Origin: SZUA-22 sp963751695
GTDB taxonomy: Bacteria; Bacteroidota; Ignavibacteria; Ignavibacteriales; Melioribacteraceae
Reading direction: 5' to 3'
Length of the DNA stretch: 64,000 nt
Assembly: GCA_963751695.1 (NCBI GenBank)
Contig: CAVVVP010000003.1
Location: 248,001-312,000 of the forward strand
Shown: piece after piece, positions 18,157 through 28,159 of the stretch
How positions within the stretch are numbered: the first letter of the stretch is position 1
Layout of the letters: each line of letters opens with the position of its first letter
Notes under the pieces: generated by a model
Databases searched by the model: none
Seen by the model: only the letters and a program-made list of their open reading frames with translations
Told to the model about the DNA's origin: nothing
Position numbers and translations under genes: made by a program

Positions 18157-18759
18157 TTGAAATCAAAACAAATATTTTCCGGTATATTAGTTCTTCTATT
18201 TGCACTTATAAGCAATACTATGTTTGCGCAGACAATGACAAATTTAGAAAGACTAACCTCTTTGGTTGATAGTTCATCATCTAAAATTGTTCTTGCAGTT
18301 CAAGACACTTCATCAATTTATAACCTGTCCAACAATACTCCTTCTGAATACTCCATCCTAGATAACAGAGTTATATCTGGACTAAGTAAATCTGGATTGA
18401 AAATTAGTGAAACCGGTTCGAATATATTAACTTATACAATTTCAAACGCTGGTGTTGAATATACTGATCTTTTCAGAGACGGTTTATTTGGAGATTATTT
18501 ACTTGAAAGAAGATTTGATTTAAATGGAAATTTTGTCATAACTAAATTAGGCAGAAATATAAAATCAGATACTTTTGAGTTGACTCTAACCGACACAATA
18601 AATTACGATAATCTCGCCTCGGTTGAAAACAATTCTCTTCCTTTCACAAAAGCGATTCCACCATCAGAACCATTTATGCCTAGTATTATTGAACCGGTAA
18701 TTGCAATAACAGCCGTGGCAGTAACTGTAATTTTATTTTTTTCTGTTAGATCTAAATAG
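18157..18759 (+). CDS. Secreted or membrane-anchored protein of unknown function
   Basis: A 200-residue product with an N-terminal signal peptide (FSGILVLLFALISNTMFAQ), a beta-rich middle and a C-terminal hydrophobic helix followed by three basic residues (IAITAVAVTVILFFSVRSK). This arrangement fits a periplasmic domain tethered at its C-terminus. The start is a TTG, since no in-frame ATG precedes the signal peptide. The stop codon directly abuts the stop of the convergent lipoprotein gene. No family recognised. Confidence 0.65.
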   Translation: MKSKQIFSGILVLLFALISNTMFAQTMTNLERLTSLVDSSSSKIVLAVQDTSSIYNLSNNTPSEYSILDNRVISGLSKSGLKISETGSNILTYTISNAGVEYTDLFRDGLFGDYLLERRFDLNGNFVITKLGRNIKSDTFELTLTDTINYDNLASVENNSLPFTKAIPPSEPFMPSIIEPVIAITAVAVTVILFFSVRSK

Positions 18760-19341
18760 CTATTTTGTATACTCATTAACTGGCTTTAAAACAATAGTTG
18801 TTGTGTAACCAAGTTTTATCTGCAGCCTATCAATCCTATCTTTATCATAAAACGCTGTGTTTTGCTCTCTTGCCATATCATTTACAAAATCTGCATTACG
18901 ATTTATATATAGGGAGTTCACATAATCTTTTGGTAGTTCAAATATCAGCTCAATGCTAGTTTTAGGAGCAATTGGATTATTATTGTCATACTCCAACATG
19001 CTTCCCTTATCAAGAATAAATTCATTACCCTCTTTTTCAACAAGAAGATATTGATCTTCATTATAATTTAATTCAATAGGTTCGTTTGAATTATTCGTAA
19101 TTTTTATTCTGATGGATTTTATTTCCAATCCAGCCCAAGCATATAAGTCCGGATTCATATTTTTTGTACTTTGATAAGAAACTCCAGAAGATTCTGTGTA
19201 TCCCACAATTTTAAAATAATCAACTTCCCTAGGCGGCATTTCAATCCCGAAGAAATCGTTGATGGCAGAGGAGGATGAACAACTTGGTAAGATAATATGA
19301 AATAAAGTAATTCCAATAATTGGCAATAGTTTAGATTTCAT
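18760..19341 (-). CDS. Lipoprotein of unknown function
   Basis: A 193-residue lipoprotein: MKSKLLPIIGITLFHIILPSC places the lipidated cysteine at residue 21, followed by a Ser-rich linker. The body contains a segment (IKSIRIKITNNSNEPIELNY) typical of immunoglobulin-like folds in periplasmic lipoproteins. The function is not known. Its stop abuts the stop of the convergent gene with no bases between, so no separate terminator fits there. Confidence 0.72.
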   Translation of the reverse strand: MKSKLLPIIGITLFHIILPSCSSSSAINDFFGIEMPPREVDYFKIVGYTESSGVSYQSTKNMNPDLYAWAGLEIKSIRIKITNNSNEPIELNYNEDQYLLVEKEGNEFILDKGSMLEYDNNNPIAPKTSIELIFELPKDYVNSLYINRNADFVNDMAREQNTAFYDKDRIDRLQIKLGYTTTIVLKPVNEYTK

Positions 19342-19425
19342 TCAATCTATTCCTTATAATAATGATCAAAATGGGGGCTTTTTAATGGATATTTATTTCA
19401 ATTGCAATTATTTAACTTTAAATCT

Positions 19426-20019
19426 ATGATAAATTTAAGAATTAATACACAAATATTAGTCGTCAATTTTGTTTCATTTTTTCTGTTTTTGACAAGTTCT
19501 AATTTTGCACAGAAAAATGACGTGGAAGATATTTCATCTGAACCAGGAATATATCCAACTGCTATCTGGGGAGCAATTCAATTGATTCCCAGTCCACAGT
19601 GGATAACTTCTTCAGATGGTTTAAGATTTGGAATGAGGTGGCAAGTTACTCCATTGCTCTATTCTTTTGGAATTAACAAGAAACTTTCTCCATGGAGATA
19701 CTTAATCTCTGAACCACTAGTTAGGCAAAGCGGTTCAGTTGAATTATTCGTTACACCCGAATATTTAAATCTTTCGTCTGAATTTAAAGATAAATGGCTT
19801 ATCAGAGGTGGTGCTAGAGTTTACCTTCCACTTTGGCAGAGAGGCGAATATATGTCTGCCTCAATGGCAGCATCCTATTATAATTTTAATGGCAACAATG
19901 GAGTAAGTTATGAAGCGGGTATCTATTTCTTTGCCGGAATACTTGGAATTCAAACCACATATTCCCCTTCATTCATAAACTCTGAATGGATCTTTACAAT
20001 TAGATTAAGGTACTTTTAG
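19426..20019 (+). CDS. Secreted, probably outer-membrane-associated beta protein
   Basis: A 197-residue protein starting at the ATG at 19426, which places the signal peptide (VNFVSFFLFLTSSNFAQ) correctly. An upstream in-frame TTG at 19402 would add eight residues. The mature part has many Tyr/Trp/Phe residues in alternating strands and ends in IRLRYF, a terminal aromatic residue as in outer-membrane barrels. Its last base overlaps the first base of the GTG start of the next gene, so translation of the two is probably coupled. Confidence 0.7.
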   Translation: MINLRINTQILVVNFVSFFLFLTSSNFAQKNDVEDISSEPGIYPTAIWGAIQLIPSPQWITSSDGLRFGMRWQVTPLLYSFGINKKLSPWRYLISEPLVRQSGSVELFVTPEYLNLSSEFKDKWLIRGGARVYLPLWQRGEYMSASMAASYYNFNGNNGVSYEAGIYFFAGILGIQTTYSPSFINSEWIFTIRLRYF

Positions 20020-20978
20020 TGAAACACAAATTTCTTATAAAATTTTCTCTGCTGCTTATTTTTGCTCTGTTATTTAATTCTTGCACAGCACTTTTATCTA
20101 CCTCAAACTCAGTTGGGAGCAGTGTTTCAGCATTATTAGGTTCCCCCACTAAGATAGAGAATAAAATCGAAGATCCTGTCAGGGAAGATGCCAGACTAGC
20201 AGTCCTTTGGATTGGTCATGCTACTGTTCTAATTCAAATAGATGATAAATTCATCTTGACTGATCCTGTTTTTACAACTACTACAGCCTTTATTTCCAAG
20301 AGATTAATAGAACCAGGTATCGATCCTGAAAATCTACCAAATCTTGATGTGGTGCTAATTTCACATCTGCATGCGGACCATCTTTCTCTTGGTTCACTAG
20401 ATATGATTGAACCGAAAGTTAAAAGTTTACTCGTTCCGGAAGAAGGATTAGTATACATTCCCAATTATTCTTTTAACTCATCGGATATAAAGCTATGGCA
20501 AACATGGGAAAAGAATGGACTAAAAATAACTTCTGTACCAGTTCTGCACAACGGAATGCGATATGGGATTGACAACACATGGATGGATAAGAGTTATGCT
20601 GGATATATAATTGAATATAACGGAATAACCGTTTACTTCGGTGGCGATACTGGATACCAATCTGAATCAACTTTTTTTAAAGAAACTGGCTCAAAATTTT
20701 CTGACATTGAGCTTGCAATTCTACCAATAGCCCCTATTCATCCCAGAGAATATAGCGGTGGAAGGCATACCGATCCCGTAGATGCAATTAATATCATGAA
20801 AGAAGTTAAGGCAAAAAGATTATTTCCGATGCACTACGATACTTTTGCTGAAGCATACGATACACTTGGAGAAGCTAGCAGCTTAATGCAGTATGAAAAA
20901 AGCAAAAACAATCTTTCTGATGACGAAATCTTAATTTTAGGAATTGGTGAACAAAAAATCATAATTCCAAAATTGTAA
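20019..20978 (+). CDS. Lipid-anchored metallo-beta-lactamase-fold hydrolase (NAPE-PLD/UlaG-like)
   Basis: A 319-residue protein with a lipoprotein signal (IFALLFNSC, lipidated Cys22) and a metallo-beta-lactamase fold. The metal-binding motif is SHLHADHLS, followed by VLHNGMRYG, GGDTGYQSE and PMHYDTF, in the order and spacing of zinc hydrolases of the NAPE-phospholipase D/UlaG branch. WIGHATVLIQID near the start is typical of that branch. The likely site of action is the periplasm or outer membrane on a lipid- or ester-like substrate, but that is inference. The GTG start overlaps the preceding stop by one base. Confidence 0.85.
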   Translation: MKHKFLIKFSLLLIFALLFNSCTALLSTSNSVGSSVSALLGSPTKIENKIEDPVREDARLAVLWIGHATVLIQIDDKFILTDPVFTTTTAFISKRLIEPGIDPENLPNLDVVLISHLHADHLSLGSLDMIEPKVKSLLVPEEGLVYIPNYSFNSSDIKLWQTWEKNGLKITSVPVLHNGMRYGIDNTWMDKSYAGYIIEYNGITVYFGGDTGYQSESTFFKETGSKFSDIELAILPIAPIHPREYSGGRHTDPVDAINIMKEVKAKRLFPMHYDTFAEAYDTLGEASSLMQYEKSKNNLSDDEILILGIGEQKIIIPKL

Positions 20979-21082
20979 GTTAGCCAATAAATTTTTCATT
21001 CTGATTGATTTTAGTCCTCTCTATTACTAGTTTACAATAATTATTCAATTCAACTATCAATTTTTCAGATGGGACTACCGAA

Positions 21083-21646
21083 ATGAAAAAAACTATACTT
21101 TTTCTTTTACTAGCATTCACAATTAATATTGCACAGCAAACTGATTCCACAAAAGCCCAACAAACTACCCCACCCTCAATGTATCAAAGCCAGCAAGAAT
21201 CTAAAGTTTATTATGGTGGCGGTATTGGTTTAAGTTTTTGGGGAGATTATTTCAGAATAAGTGTTGAGCCGATGGTTGGTTATAAGCTAACCCCAAAACT
21301 TTCTGCTGGTTTAAAATTGATGTATGAGTATGTTAATGATTCAAGATATAATACAGACGTTACTTCTAATAATTATGGTGGCTCAATCTTTTCGCGGTAT
21401 AGAGTAATTCCCCAATTCTATTTACATGCTGAATTTGCTTATTATAGCTATAAGTACAGAACTGAACTAATTGAGGGTGATAGAAACTGGGTGCCATTCC
21501 TGTTACTTGGCGGGGGCTACTCGCAACAAGTTGGTAAAAATACATGGATATATGCACAAGCTTTGTGGGATGTAATTCAAGATGAAAATTCACCTTATAG
21601 TGCAGGTGATCCATGGATAAGCGTAGGTGTTAGTGTCGGATTTTAG
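21083..21646 (+). CDS. Outer-membrane beta-barrel protein
   Basis: A 187-residue protein with signal peptide (ILFLLLAFTINIAQQ), a short Gln/Thr/Ser-rich linker, and amphipathic aromatic strands (KVYYGGGIGLSFWGDYFRIS, LHAEFAYYSYKY) ending in VSVGF with the C-terminal phenylalanine used for outer-membrane insertion. The size fits an eight-stranded barrel. It lies just upstream of the Mla-type lipid transport operon, but a functional link is only suggested by position. Confidence 0.72.
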   Translation: MKKTILFLLLAFTINIAQQTDSTKAQQTTPPSMYQSQQESKVYYGGGIGLSFWGDYFRISVEPMVGYKLTPKLSAGLKLMYEYVNDSRYNTDVTSNNYGGSIFSRYRVIPQFYLHAEFAYYSYKYRTELIEGDRNWVPFLLLGGGYSQQVGKNTWIYAQALWDVIQDENSPYSAGDPWISVGVSVGF

Positions 21647-21677
21647 CGCTGAATATAATCATATCATTTAATAAAGT

Positions 21678-22836
21678 TTGCAAGAGCAATTAGAAATAGG
21701 AAATTCTGATAATACCAATTCCATAATTGTAAGTCAGTTAATGGATGGCTCTGTAAAACTAGAATTTGTTGGAACTTGGACTTACAATCATAATATAACT
21801 TCGTCTGAAAAATTACTCTCTACAATCAAAAACTTTAATCCCCAAAAAATCGAGTTAAACTCTCAGAAAATTGAAGAATGGGACAGCATATTAATTACTC
21901 TTATTAAAAAAGTTTACCTCTTTATTTATGAGAATGAATTACTCTATGATGAGAGTAATCTTGATAGTGGTATTAAAAAATTAATACAACTCTCCCTTGC
22001 GGTTCCTGCTAAGGATCATATTGACGAAGAAGCTGTCGATAGCCCAATGCTAAGCAGAATTGGTGAACGTTCAATAAAAGCAACTCGTTCAACAATCGAA
22101 ATAATATCTTTTCTTGGAGATTCCTTTAAAGCCTTTGTGCAACTGCTAAAGGGAAAGGCAAAATTCCGCAAGCAAGATCTTTTGATTTTAACACAAGAAG
22201 CTGGTGCACAAGCTTTACCAATTGTAACGCTCATCAGTTTTTTAGTTGGGATAATTATTGCATTCGTAGGCGCTGTTCAACTTGAAATGTTCGACGCTCA
22301 AATTTACGTTGCTGACCTTGTTGGAATTGCTATGGTACGAGAGATGGCTCCCATGATGACAGCAATTATTTTAGCTGGAAGAAGCGGAGCTTCTTATGCT
22401 GCGCAACTTGGAACAATGATGGTAAATGAAGAGATAGATGCACTTAATACATTTGGATTTAATCCTTATGAGTTTCTTGTTCTCCCCCGTCTTTTAGCCC
22501 TTTCACTCATGATGCCCTTATTGGTACTGTATGCAGATTTCATGGGTCTTTTAGGCGGACTATTTGTGGCTTTAACTTCTCTCAACTTAACCTTTGCTCA
22601 ATATTATCAAGAAACTATTTCTGCTTTTAAATCCCACACATTTCTTATTAGGGCTTATAAAAGGTGAGATTTATGGTGTACTAGTGGCAGTTGCTGGTTG
22701 TCTAAGAGGAATTCAATCTGGAAGAAGTGCCTCAGCAGTTGGGGCGGCAACAACCTCTGCTGTTGTTACAGGAATATTGTTTGTTATAATTGCAAGCGCA
22801 GTTACGACCATTATATATAATATATTTGGCTATTAA
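21678..22836 (+). CDS. mlaE: MlaE-family lipid ABC transporter permease with N-terminal STAS-like domain (one frame change)
   Basis: The protein is read in two pieces, 21678-22667 and 22594-22836, that join cleanly if one base near 22632 is removed: ISAFK followed by PTHFLLGLIKGE is the normal MlaE sequence. The permease part has the family hallmarks (QEAGAQALPIVTLISFLVG, VREMAPMMTAIILAGRSGA, MVNEEIDALNTFG, GCLRGIQSGRSASAVG). About 100 residues before it form a STAS-like domain, as in longer MlaE relatives. MlaE with MlaF moves phospholipids across the inner membrane to or from MCE proteins. The TTG start at 21678 lacks a ribosome-binding site, and an ATG at 21741 is possible. The next gene starts 28 bases on. 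Confidence 0.88.
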
Positions 22837-22863
22837 TAAATTTAAGAAGATCGAATTTTAAAG

Positions 22864-23616
22864 ATGCTAAAGGAATCCATAATTAAAGTTGAAAATCTTG
22901 AGATGCGATACGGTTCTCTTCTTATTCAAAGAAATCTAGACTTTGAAATCATGAAGGGGGAGGTATTTGTAATTATGGGCGGAAGTGGTTGTGGAAAAAG
23001 CACTTTATTAAGACACTTAATAGGTCTAAAAGAACCAGCTGCTGGGAGTGTTAAATTTGGAGAAGTAGATTTTTGGAAATCTGATTATGATGACAGGGTG
23101 GAGATTCAAAAAAAGTTTGGTGTTCTTTATCAGAGCGGTGCACTATGGAGCTCTATGACTTTGGAGGAAAATGTTTCCCTTCCAATAGAAAAATATACGG
23201 ACCTAACATCAAAAGAAATAAAAGAACTAGTCTCTCTCAAATTGTCATTGGTGGGTTTGGCAGGGTATGAATCATTTTATCCTTCAGAGATAAGTGGAGG
23301 AATGGCCAAGAGGGCTGGCCTTGCGAGAGCAATTGCTTTAGATCCTGAAATACTCTTCTTTGATGAACCCTCTGCCGGGTTAGACCCAATTAGTTCAAGA
23401 AATTTAGATAATCTAATTTTAGAGTTAAGAGATAGCCTTGGTGCAACAGTAGTGGTTGTTACACATGAGTTGGCGTCTATCTTTTCAATAGCAGATAATT
23501 CTGTGTTTCTTGATCCTGAAGACAAGACAATGATAGCAATGGGTAATCCTAAGATGCTGCTGAGTGATTCTCCAAATGAAAAAGTTAGAAATTTTTTAAG
23601 TAGAGGCGAAACATGA
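22864..23616 (+). CDS. mlaF: MlaF-type ABC transporter ATP-binding protein
   Basis: A 250-residue ABC ATPase with Walker A (GGSGCGKST), a Q-loop region (LYQSGALWSSMTLEENV, the version typical of MlaF), the signature SGGMAKRAGLARAI, Walker B (ILFFDEPSAGLDP) and the H-loop (VVTHEL). It energises the MlaE-type permease encoded just before it. Its stop overlaps the start of the MCE gene (ATGA), so the two are translationally coupled. Confidence 0.94.
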   Translation: MLKESIIKVENLEMRYGSLLIQRNLDFEIMKGEVFVIMGGSGCGKSTLLRHLIGLKEPAAGSVKFGEVDFWKSDYDDRVEIQKKFGVLYQSGALWSSMTLEENVSLPIEKYTDLTSKEIKELVSLKLSLVGLAGYESFYPSEISGGMAKRAGLARAIALDPEILFFDEPSAGLDPISSRNLDNLILELRDSLGATVVVVTHELASIFSIADNSVFLDPEDKTMIAMGNPKMLLSDSPNEKVRNFLSRGET

Positions 23617-24515
23617 TTAAGAATGCAAATTCTACCGTAATTGGTTCATTTATAGTTGGAGCCGTCCTTTTAATATTTATTGTTTTTATGGTATTTGGAA
23701 CTGGAAAGTTGTTCGTCACAACAAATGAATATGTAATTTATTTTAGGAGCGCTCCACAAGGTTTAAGTGTTGGAGCCGCAGTGAAAGTCGGTGGTGTTAA
23801 AATTGGCGAAGTAACAAAAATAACTCCTATTTTTGACACTCAGGAACGTTTTACAGTTGAAGTGCTTATAGAAACTGTACAGGGAATAATACAAACGGTA
23901 GGTGAAGAAGATGACGAAATGCCTTTGCGAGAATATGTAAATAATTTAATACAGAAGGGATTTAAAGCACAACTTGAATCAGAGAGTATGGTTACAGGTA
24001 AACTTTTTATTAAGCTAGATTTTTTCCCAAATGAAAAAATTGTACTCGAGGGCTATAATGAAGAGCTTCTTGAAATCCCATCAATTCCTAATACATTTGA
24101 ATTGCTAGAACAAGATGTAAAGAAGATCTTTGATAGATTAGGGAAGATAGAATTTGAAAAAATTTCCAATAATCTTAATAATCTTCTTGTAGGCATTGAT
24201 AGCCTGGTTAGGGCTCCTGTTTTATATCAAAATATGGAAGAAATGGCAGAAAATCTGGCACTTACACAGAGTCTAATTATAAAACTTGATAGTTCTGTTG
24301 TTCCAGTAACTCAAGGATTTGTTAACGTAACTGAATCAATTAATAGTACTCTTGAACAAACCCAAGCATTAATATTACGTCTTGAAAATGTTGCTGCAAA
24401 TAACAGATATGAGATTCACCAAGTATTAGAGGAAATCAAAAAAACTTCAGAATCTTTACGAAACCTACTTGACCACTTGCAAAGAGATCCAAGTAGTGCA
24501 CTATATGGAAAGTAA
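23613..24515 (+). CDS. mlaD: MlaD-like MCE-domain lipid-binding protein
   Basis: A 300-residue protein with one N-terminal membrane helix (FIVGAVLLIFIVFMVFG) and a single MCE domain (about residues 37-125, including VYFRSAPQGLSVGAAVKVGG-type sequence and the GFKAQLESESMVTGKLFIKL strand). A long C-terminal helical region rich in Leu, Asn and Glu follows and probably forms a coiled coil. MCE proteins make hexameric rings that shuttle lipids through the periplasm. The helical tail is longer than in E. coli MlaD and could extend the channel. The start overlaps mlaF by four bases. Confidence 0.9.
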   Translation: MIKNANSTVIGSFIVGAVLLIFIVFMVFGTGKLFVTTNEYVIYFRSAPQGLSVGAAVKVGGVKIGEVTKITPIFDTQERFTVEVLIETVQGIIQTVGEEDDEMPLREYVNNLIQKGFKAQLESESMVTGKLFIKLDFFPNEKIVLEGYNEELLEIPSIPNTFELLEQDVKKIFDRLGKIEFEKISNNLNNLLVGIDSLVRAPVLYQNMEEMAENLALTQSLIIKLDSSVVPVTQGFVNVTESINSTLEQTQALILRLENVAANNRYEIHQVLEEIKKTSESLRNLLDHLQRDPSSALYGK

Positions 24516-24529
24516 AATCGGAGATTAAA

Positions 24530-25124
24530 ATGAAATTAAATTTCAAAATTCAATCTTTTATATTTTTATTGTTAATTCTAGTATAGTTGTGGTACCGCAC
24601 CCTCGAACTTTTACTTGCTTTCTGCAGCTAATGACTATCAAGTTGAGAATTCAAGTAGTAATGACCAAATAGGAATTGGTATCGGAAATATTGAATTACC
24701 CGACTACCTCTTGAAACCCCAAATTGCAAAGTACACAAGTGATAATAAAATAATTTATGACGAATTTAACCGTTGGGCAGAGCCCCTTGATGAGAATTTT
24801 GCTCGTGTCATGATCGAGAATCTTTCCCAAATGATACCAACAAACAGTATTTATCTTTTTATGTGGCCTGAAGATCATAAGGATGTTTTTCAAGTTAATG
24901 TAAAAGTTAATCAATTTGGATTAGCGTCAGACGATTCAGTTATTCTAAATGCAAGATGGTCGGTATCATCAAATAATATTAAAAGCTATTGGATGTCACA
25001 AAAGGGTAATTATCAAGAAAGAATAACAGAAATAAATTATAGTCAAATCTCTTCTGCAATGAGCCGTCTAATCAAAGAACTCTCAGAAGATATTGCAAAT
25101 GATATAAAGAGTAAGGCTTTATAG
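24530..25124 (+). CDS. PqiC-like auxiliary lipoprotein of the MCE transporter (one frame change)
   Basis: Reading from the ATG at 24530 (GGAG ribosome-binding site) gives a signal peptide that runs into a stop at about 24584. Removing one base there restores ILV-SCGTAPSNFYLLSAAN, a proper lipobox followed by the PSNFYLLS start of the ABC-transport auxiliary lipoprotein family (PqiC/YmbA). The rest matches that family: IELPDYLLKPQI, DEFNRWAEPLDENFARVMIENLSQM, and a C-terminal helix (SRLIKELSEDIA). These lipoproteins sit in the outer membrane and receive lipid from MCE proteins. It is the last gene of the Mla-like operon, 14 bases after mlaD. Confidence 0.82.
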
Positions 25125-25211
25125 AACTTTATATTGATCTGTTAAAAAACTTTATCAGAAAATTGCATCTATAGTTTTATTATTTTTGCAATTGAAATAA
25201 AGGACAGATTC

Positions 25212-25894
25212 ATGATGCGATTTGTATTGATTGTTACTTTTCTAATTTTCAATTACTCTAATCATCTTTCACAAGATTTTAAGTGGGGATTGAAAGGAGG
25301 TATTGGATATTCTTTTTATGGTATCTCCAAAACTGATTTTAACGATCCAAAGGGCAATTCATATACATTCGAAGGAACCAGTGGAGTTACTTCGATTATA
25401 CTTGGAGCATGCGGAAATTTGAAAATTGAAAACTCATCCATTTTATTTTTCACCAGAGTTAAATTACATCAATGGTGGTGGTAAAATTGAGTTTAACAAT
25501 TTCAGCACAAATTCATCTGAGGGTAAAAAAACAATTGTTACACAAAAGGATCAAGTATTTGAATTAGCTGCATTGATTGGGGTAGAATTATTTCCAATAA
25601 AGTTATTTTTGGGCCCTACTTTCACATACCGAGTTACAACTGATGGATCGGCATCAAATTATTTGGAAAATCTCTTCCCAAATGCTGTTGGGGAAACTAA
25701 TTCCCAGAGTTTTTATATTAATTTGAATCTAGGAATTGGCATACATGATTACGAAAAATGGCACTTTCAATTTACGTTATAGCTTTCCAATTGTTGGAAA
25801 TGAATTTACAGTTGAAAATAGTACTTATATAAATAGTGCATCTTTCAGTTTGATCTCTCTAGATTACGAATATCTTTTTGACTCAAATCAGTAA
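25212..25894 (+). CDS. Outer-membrane beta-barrel protein (two frame changes)
   Basis: Three consecutive reading frames form one protein of about 227 residues. The first (from the ATG at 25212) has a signal peptide ending LSQ and DFKWGLKGGIGYSFYG. The second begins after an A4 run at 25429-25432 and continues FYFSPELNYINGGGKIEF. The third begins after the A5 run at 25754-25758 and ends YEYLFDSNQ at a TAA at 25892. Adding one A at each run joins all three. The sequence is a typical Bacteroidota outer-membrane barrel (PF13568-like: GLKGGIGYS, SPELNY, GPTFTYR). Function unknown. Confidence 0.7.
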
Positions 25895-25907
25895 TTCCCG
25901 GAAAATT

Positions 25908-27244
25908 TTGAAAAATAAAATAAAATATGTCGTTTTTTTTATTTTCGCTGTAACTACTATAAATAGTGGACAGGATACTCAATATTGGTCAAAACAATAC
26001 GGAACCTATGGAGAGCTTTTAGGCGGTACAGTTGTAGGGGCTGTTTCTGACTTAAGTTCTACGTTTTACAATCCTGGGGCAGTCGCATTTTTACAAGATT
26101 CTTCCCTAATTCTCACAACGAATTCGCTTCAATTTATATACCTTAATTTCGATATACTGGCTGAATCTGATATAAGTCTCGATTATTGGTATACAAATGC
26201 TTCACGTGGAATCTTTGCTCTTAGATTACCTTTTTCCTTAGCACATGATGATCAAATTGTAATATCATATATATCAAGACAAGACTTTAAATTTCGATCT
26301 AATGGTCAAGCGATAACTCCAGTACCTAGCGAAATGTATAAATCAAATTACTTGTTTCTAGATCAAAGTCTCGTGGATAACTGGTTTGGTCTTACATGGT
26401 CCAAACCATTTAATGAAGAGATCGGATTTGGAGTAACTATGTATGTTCCCTACAGATCACAAAGAGTTCTAAAACAGGGAATTGCTCAGGTGTATGATGA
26501 TATTAATGGAACCCAAAACTTAATAACCATGCTTGACTACGACTATTACAATATTAGACTTCTCTGGAAAGCTGGCATATCAGCTCGCATTGGAAAAGTA
26601 ATGTTGGGTATATCGCTAACCACACCAAGCATAAGTATAATGGGAAGTGGTAGTGCTGGCACTACTTTGTCACACGCAGGAGTAGATTCACTGGAGACTC
26701 AAGTTCCCAGAATTAGTGAGCGATTACCAAGAAGACCTTTCGGCAATTTATAAATCACCACTCTCGATTGGCTTTGGTGGTGCATACTATTGGCCAAGAA
26801 CTGTTCTCTATTTTTCTGCAGAGGGGTATAACGGGGTAAATAGTTATCCGGTAATGGAGCCAGATCCGTTTACTGGTCAATCTGATGGGCAAGTTTATGA
26901 GTACAATGCGAACTATGTTTTGGCAAGCGTATTCAATTTTGGAGTTGGAGTTAAACATACAATTTAATAGAAACTTCATTTATTATGGAAGTATCACCAC
27001 TGACCAGACAGCATTTGATCCAAACAGCAACAATCAGTTTGTTCTATCTTCATGGGATATTATTCATATTAGGTCTGGTGCTGAATTTAAGTTTTACAAT
27101 CTTAGCTTTACTTTAGGAATTGGATATGGATACAGCGGGAATTTATTTGAAAACTTTAATTGGTTTGGAGTATTTGATAATAAAGAAACTGATGTTGAAT
27201 ACCATCAAATAGATGTAATATTTGGTTTAACTTATTCTTTATAA
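25908..27244 (+). CDS. OMPP1/FadL-type outer-membrane protein (two frame changes)
   Basis: A protein of about 445 residues in three frames. The first ends at 26753, the second covers about 26709-26967 and the third about 26956-27244. Dropping one C in the CCC at 26706 gives QVPELVSDYQEDL, and dropping one A in the AAA at 26953 gives GVGVNIQFNRNF, so both junctions look like homopolymer length errors. The signal peptide (VVFFIFAVTTINSGQ) follows a TTG at 25908 with GGA upstream; an earlier TTG at 25878 is less likely. GELLGGTVVGAVSDLSSTFYNPGAVAF is the signature start of FadL/OMPP1-like hydrophobic-compound porins. The end overlaps the convergent creatininase gene by 13 bases. Confidence 0.72.
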
Positions 27245-28000
27245 AAATCTTCCAATTTAGTACTTGCTAATTTACTAATTGCTTCAGATATATTATCCGT
27301 TACATCTTCAATAAATGATTTTCCCTTTTCCGGGGTAGCTCTCATAGGATTTCCAATTCCAGTATCTTCAGATATCTTATCCCACCTGCGTGGTGTCCAA
27401 ACTTCTTTATTATTCAATGCAGCAATACTTGACTGTTTTTCTATACCCAGGCCAGCCTCTTTTAGATTCAGAACAAGATCTGGAAAAAGATACTGCATTA
27501 TACTCGTCTCCATTTCCCCAGCATGATCACCCACTTCATCAAAATATTTTGTATTGTCCAGCAATCTAAACCAATCCGATAGGCCAATAAACATTGAGGG
27601 AAAATCCAGTACAAGTTCTCGAATCATAGATTTGAAATCATTTCCTCCATGACCATTTAATGATCAAAAGCTTTTTAATCCCTTGTCTATCAAGTGAGAT
27701 TATAATATCTTCTAAAATCAATTTCTGAGTAGAGGGCCGGGTATGAAGGCAAAATGGTAACTCAATTTGACCAGGATTTTGAACACCCCACGGAATAGTC
27801 GGCAAAACCATAACCTTTATTCCATTATTCCAAGCTTTTTCTGCAGCTAGTTCAGATATCTTTTTAGATTGATAAACATCCGTTCCATAAGGCAAATGGT
27901 AATTATGTGGCTCTGTTGCTCCCCAAGGGAGTATGGCAATTTCATAATTATTGTCTTTAATAAATTTCCAATTTGTCTCATCAAGAATATAATTATTCAT
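27232..28000 (-). CDS. Creatininase-family amidohydrolase (one frame change)
   Basis: Two frames, 27638-28000 and 27232-27627, join if one A is removed from the AAA (TTT on the plus strand) at 27655-27657. The join reads LLIINGHGGNDFKSMIREL, restoring the metal-binding NGHGGN motif. Other family marks are the N-terminal ILPWGATEPHNYHLPYGTD (metal ligands Glu, His, Asp) and VGDHAGEMETS. The restored length is about 255 residues, which is normal. Creatininase-fold enzymes hydrolyse amide bonds; members act on creatinine, formamidopyrimidines or modified peptides such as the mycofactocin precursor. The substrate here is unknown and the neighbours give no clue. Confidence 0.82.
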
Positions 28001-28159
28001 TTTTCCACTTGCTTATTGTTTGTATTTCTAATTTGCAATGATACTTAAAATTATTATATTCTGATCACCTTTTTATTCAAGAATTTATGTACTATCTTTC
28101 AAAATAAAATAGAATTTTAGTTATTTCAAAATGAGCGATCATTATAAGCTGGGTTAGAT

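Noticed and set aside
22594..22836. Programmed +1 frameshift in mlaE
   Set aside because: There is no recognised slippery signal, MlaE is not known to use recoding, and many neighbouring genes have similar homopolymer-type breaks, so a sequence error is simpler.
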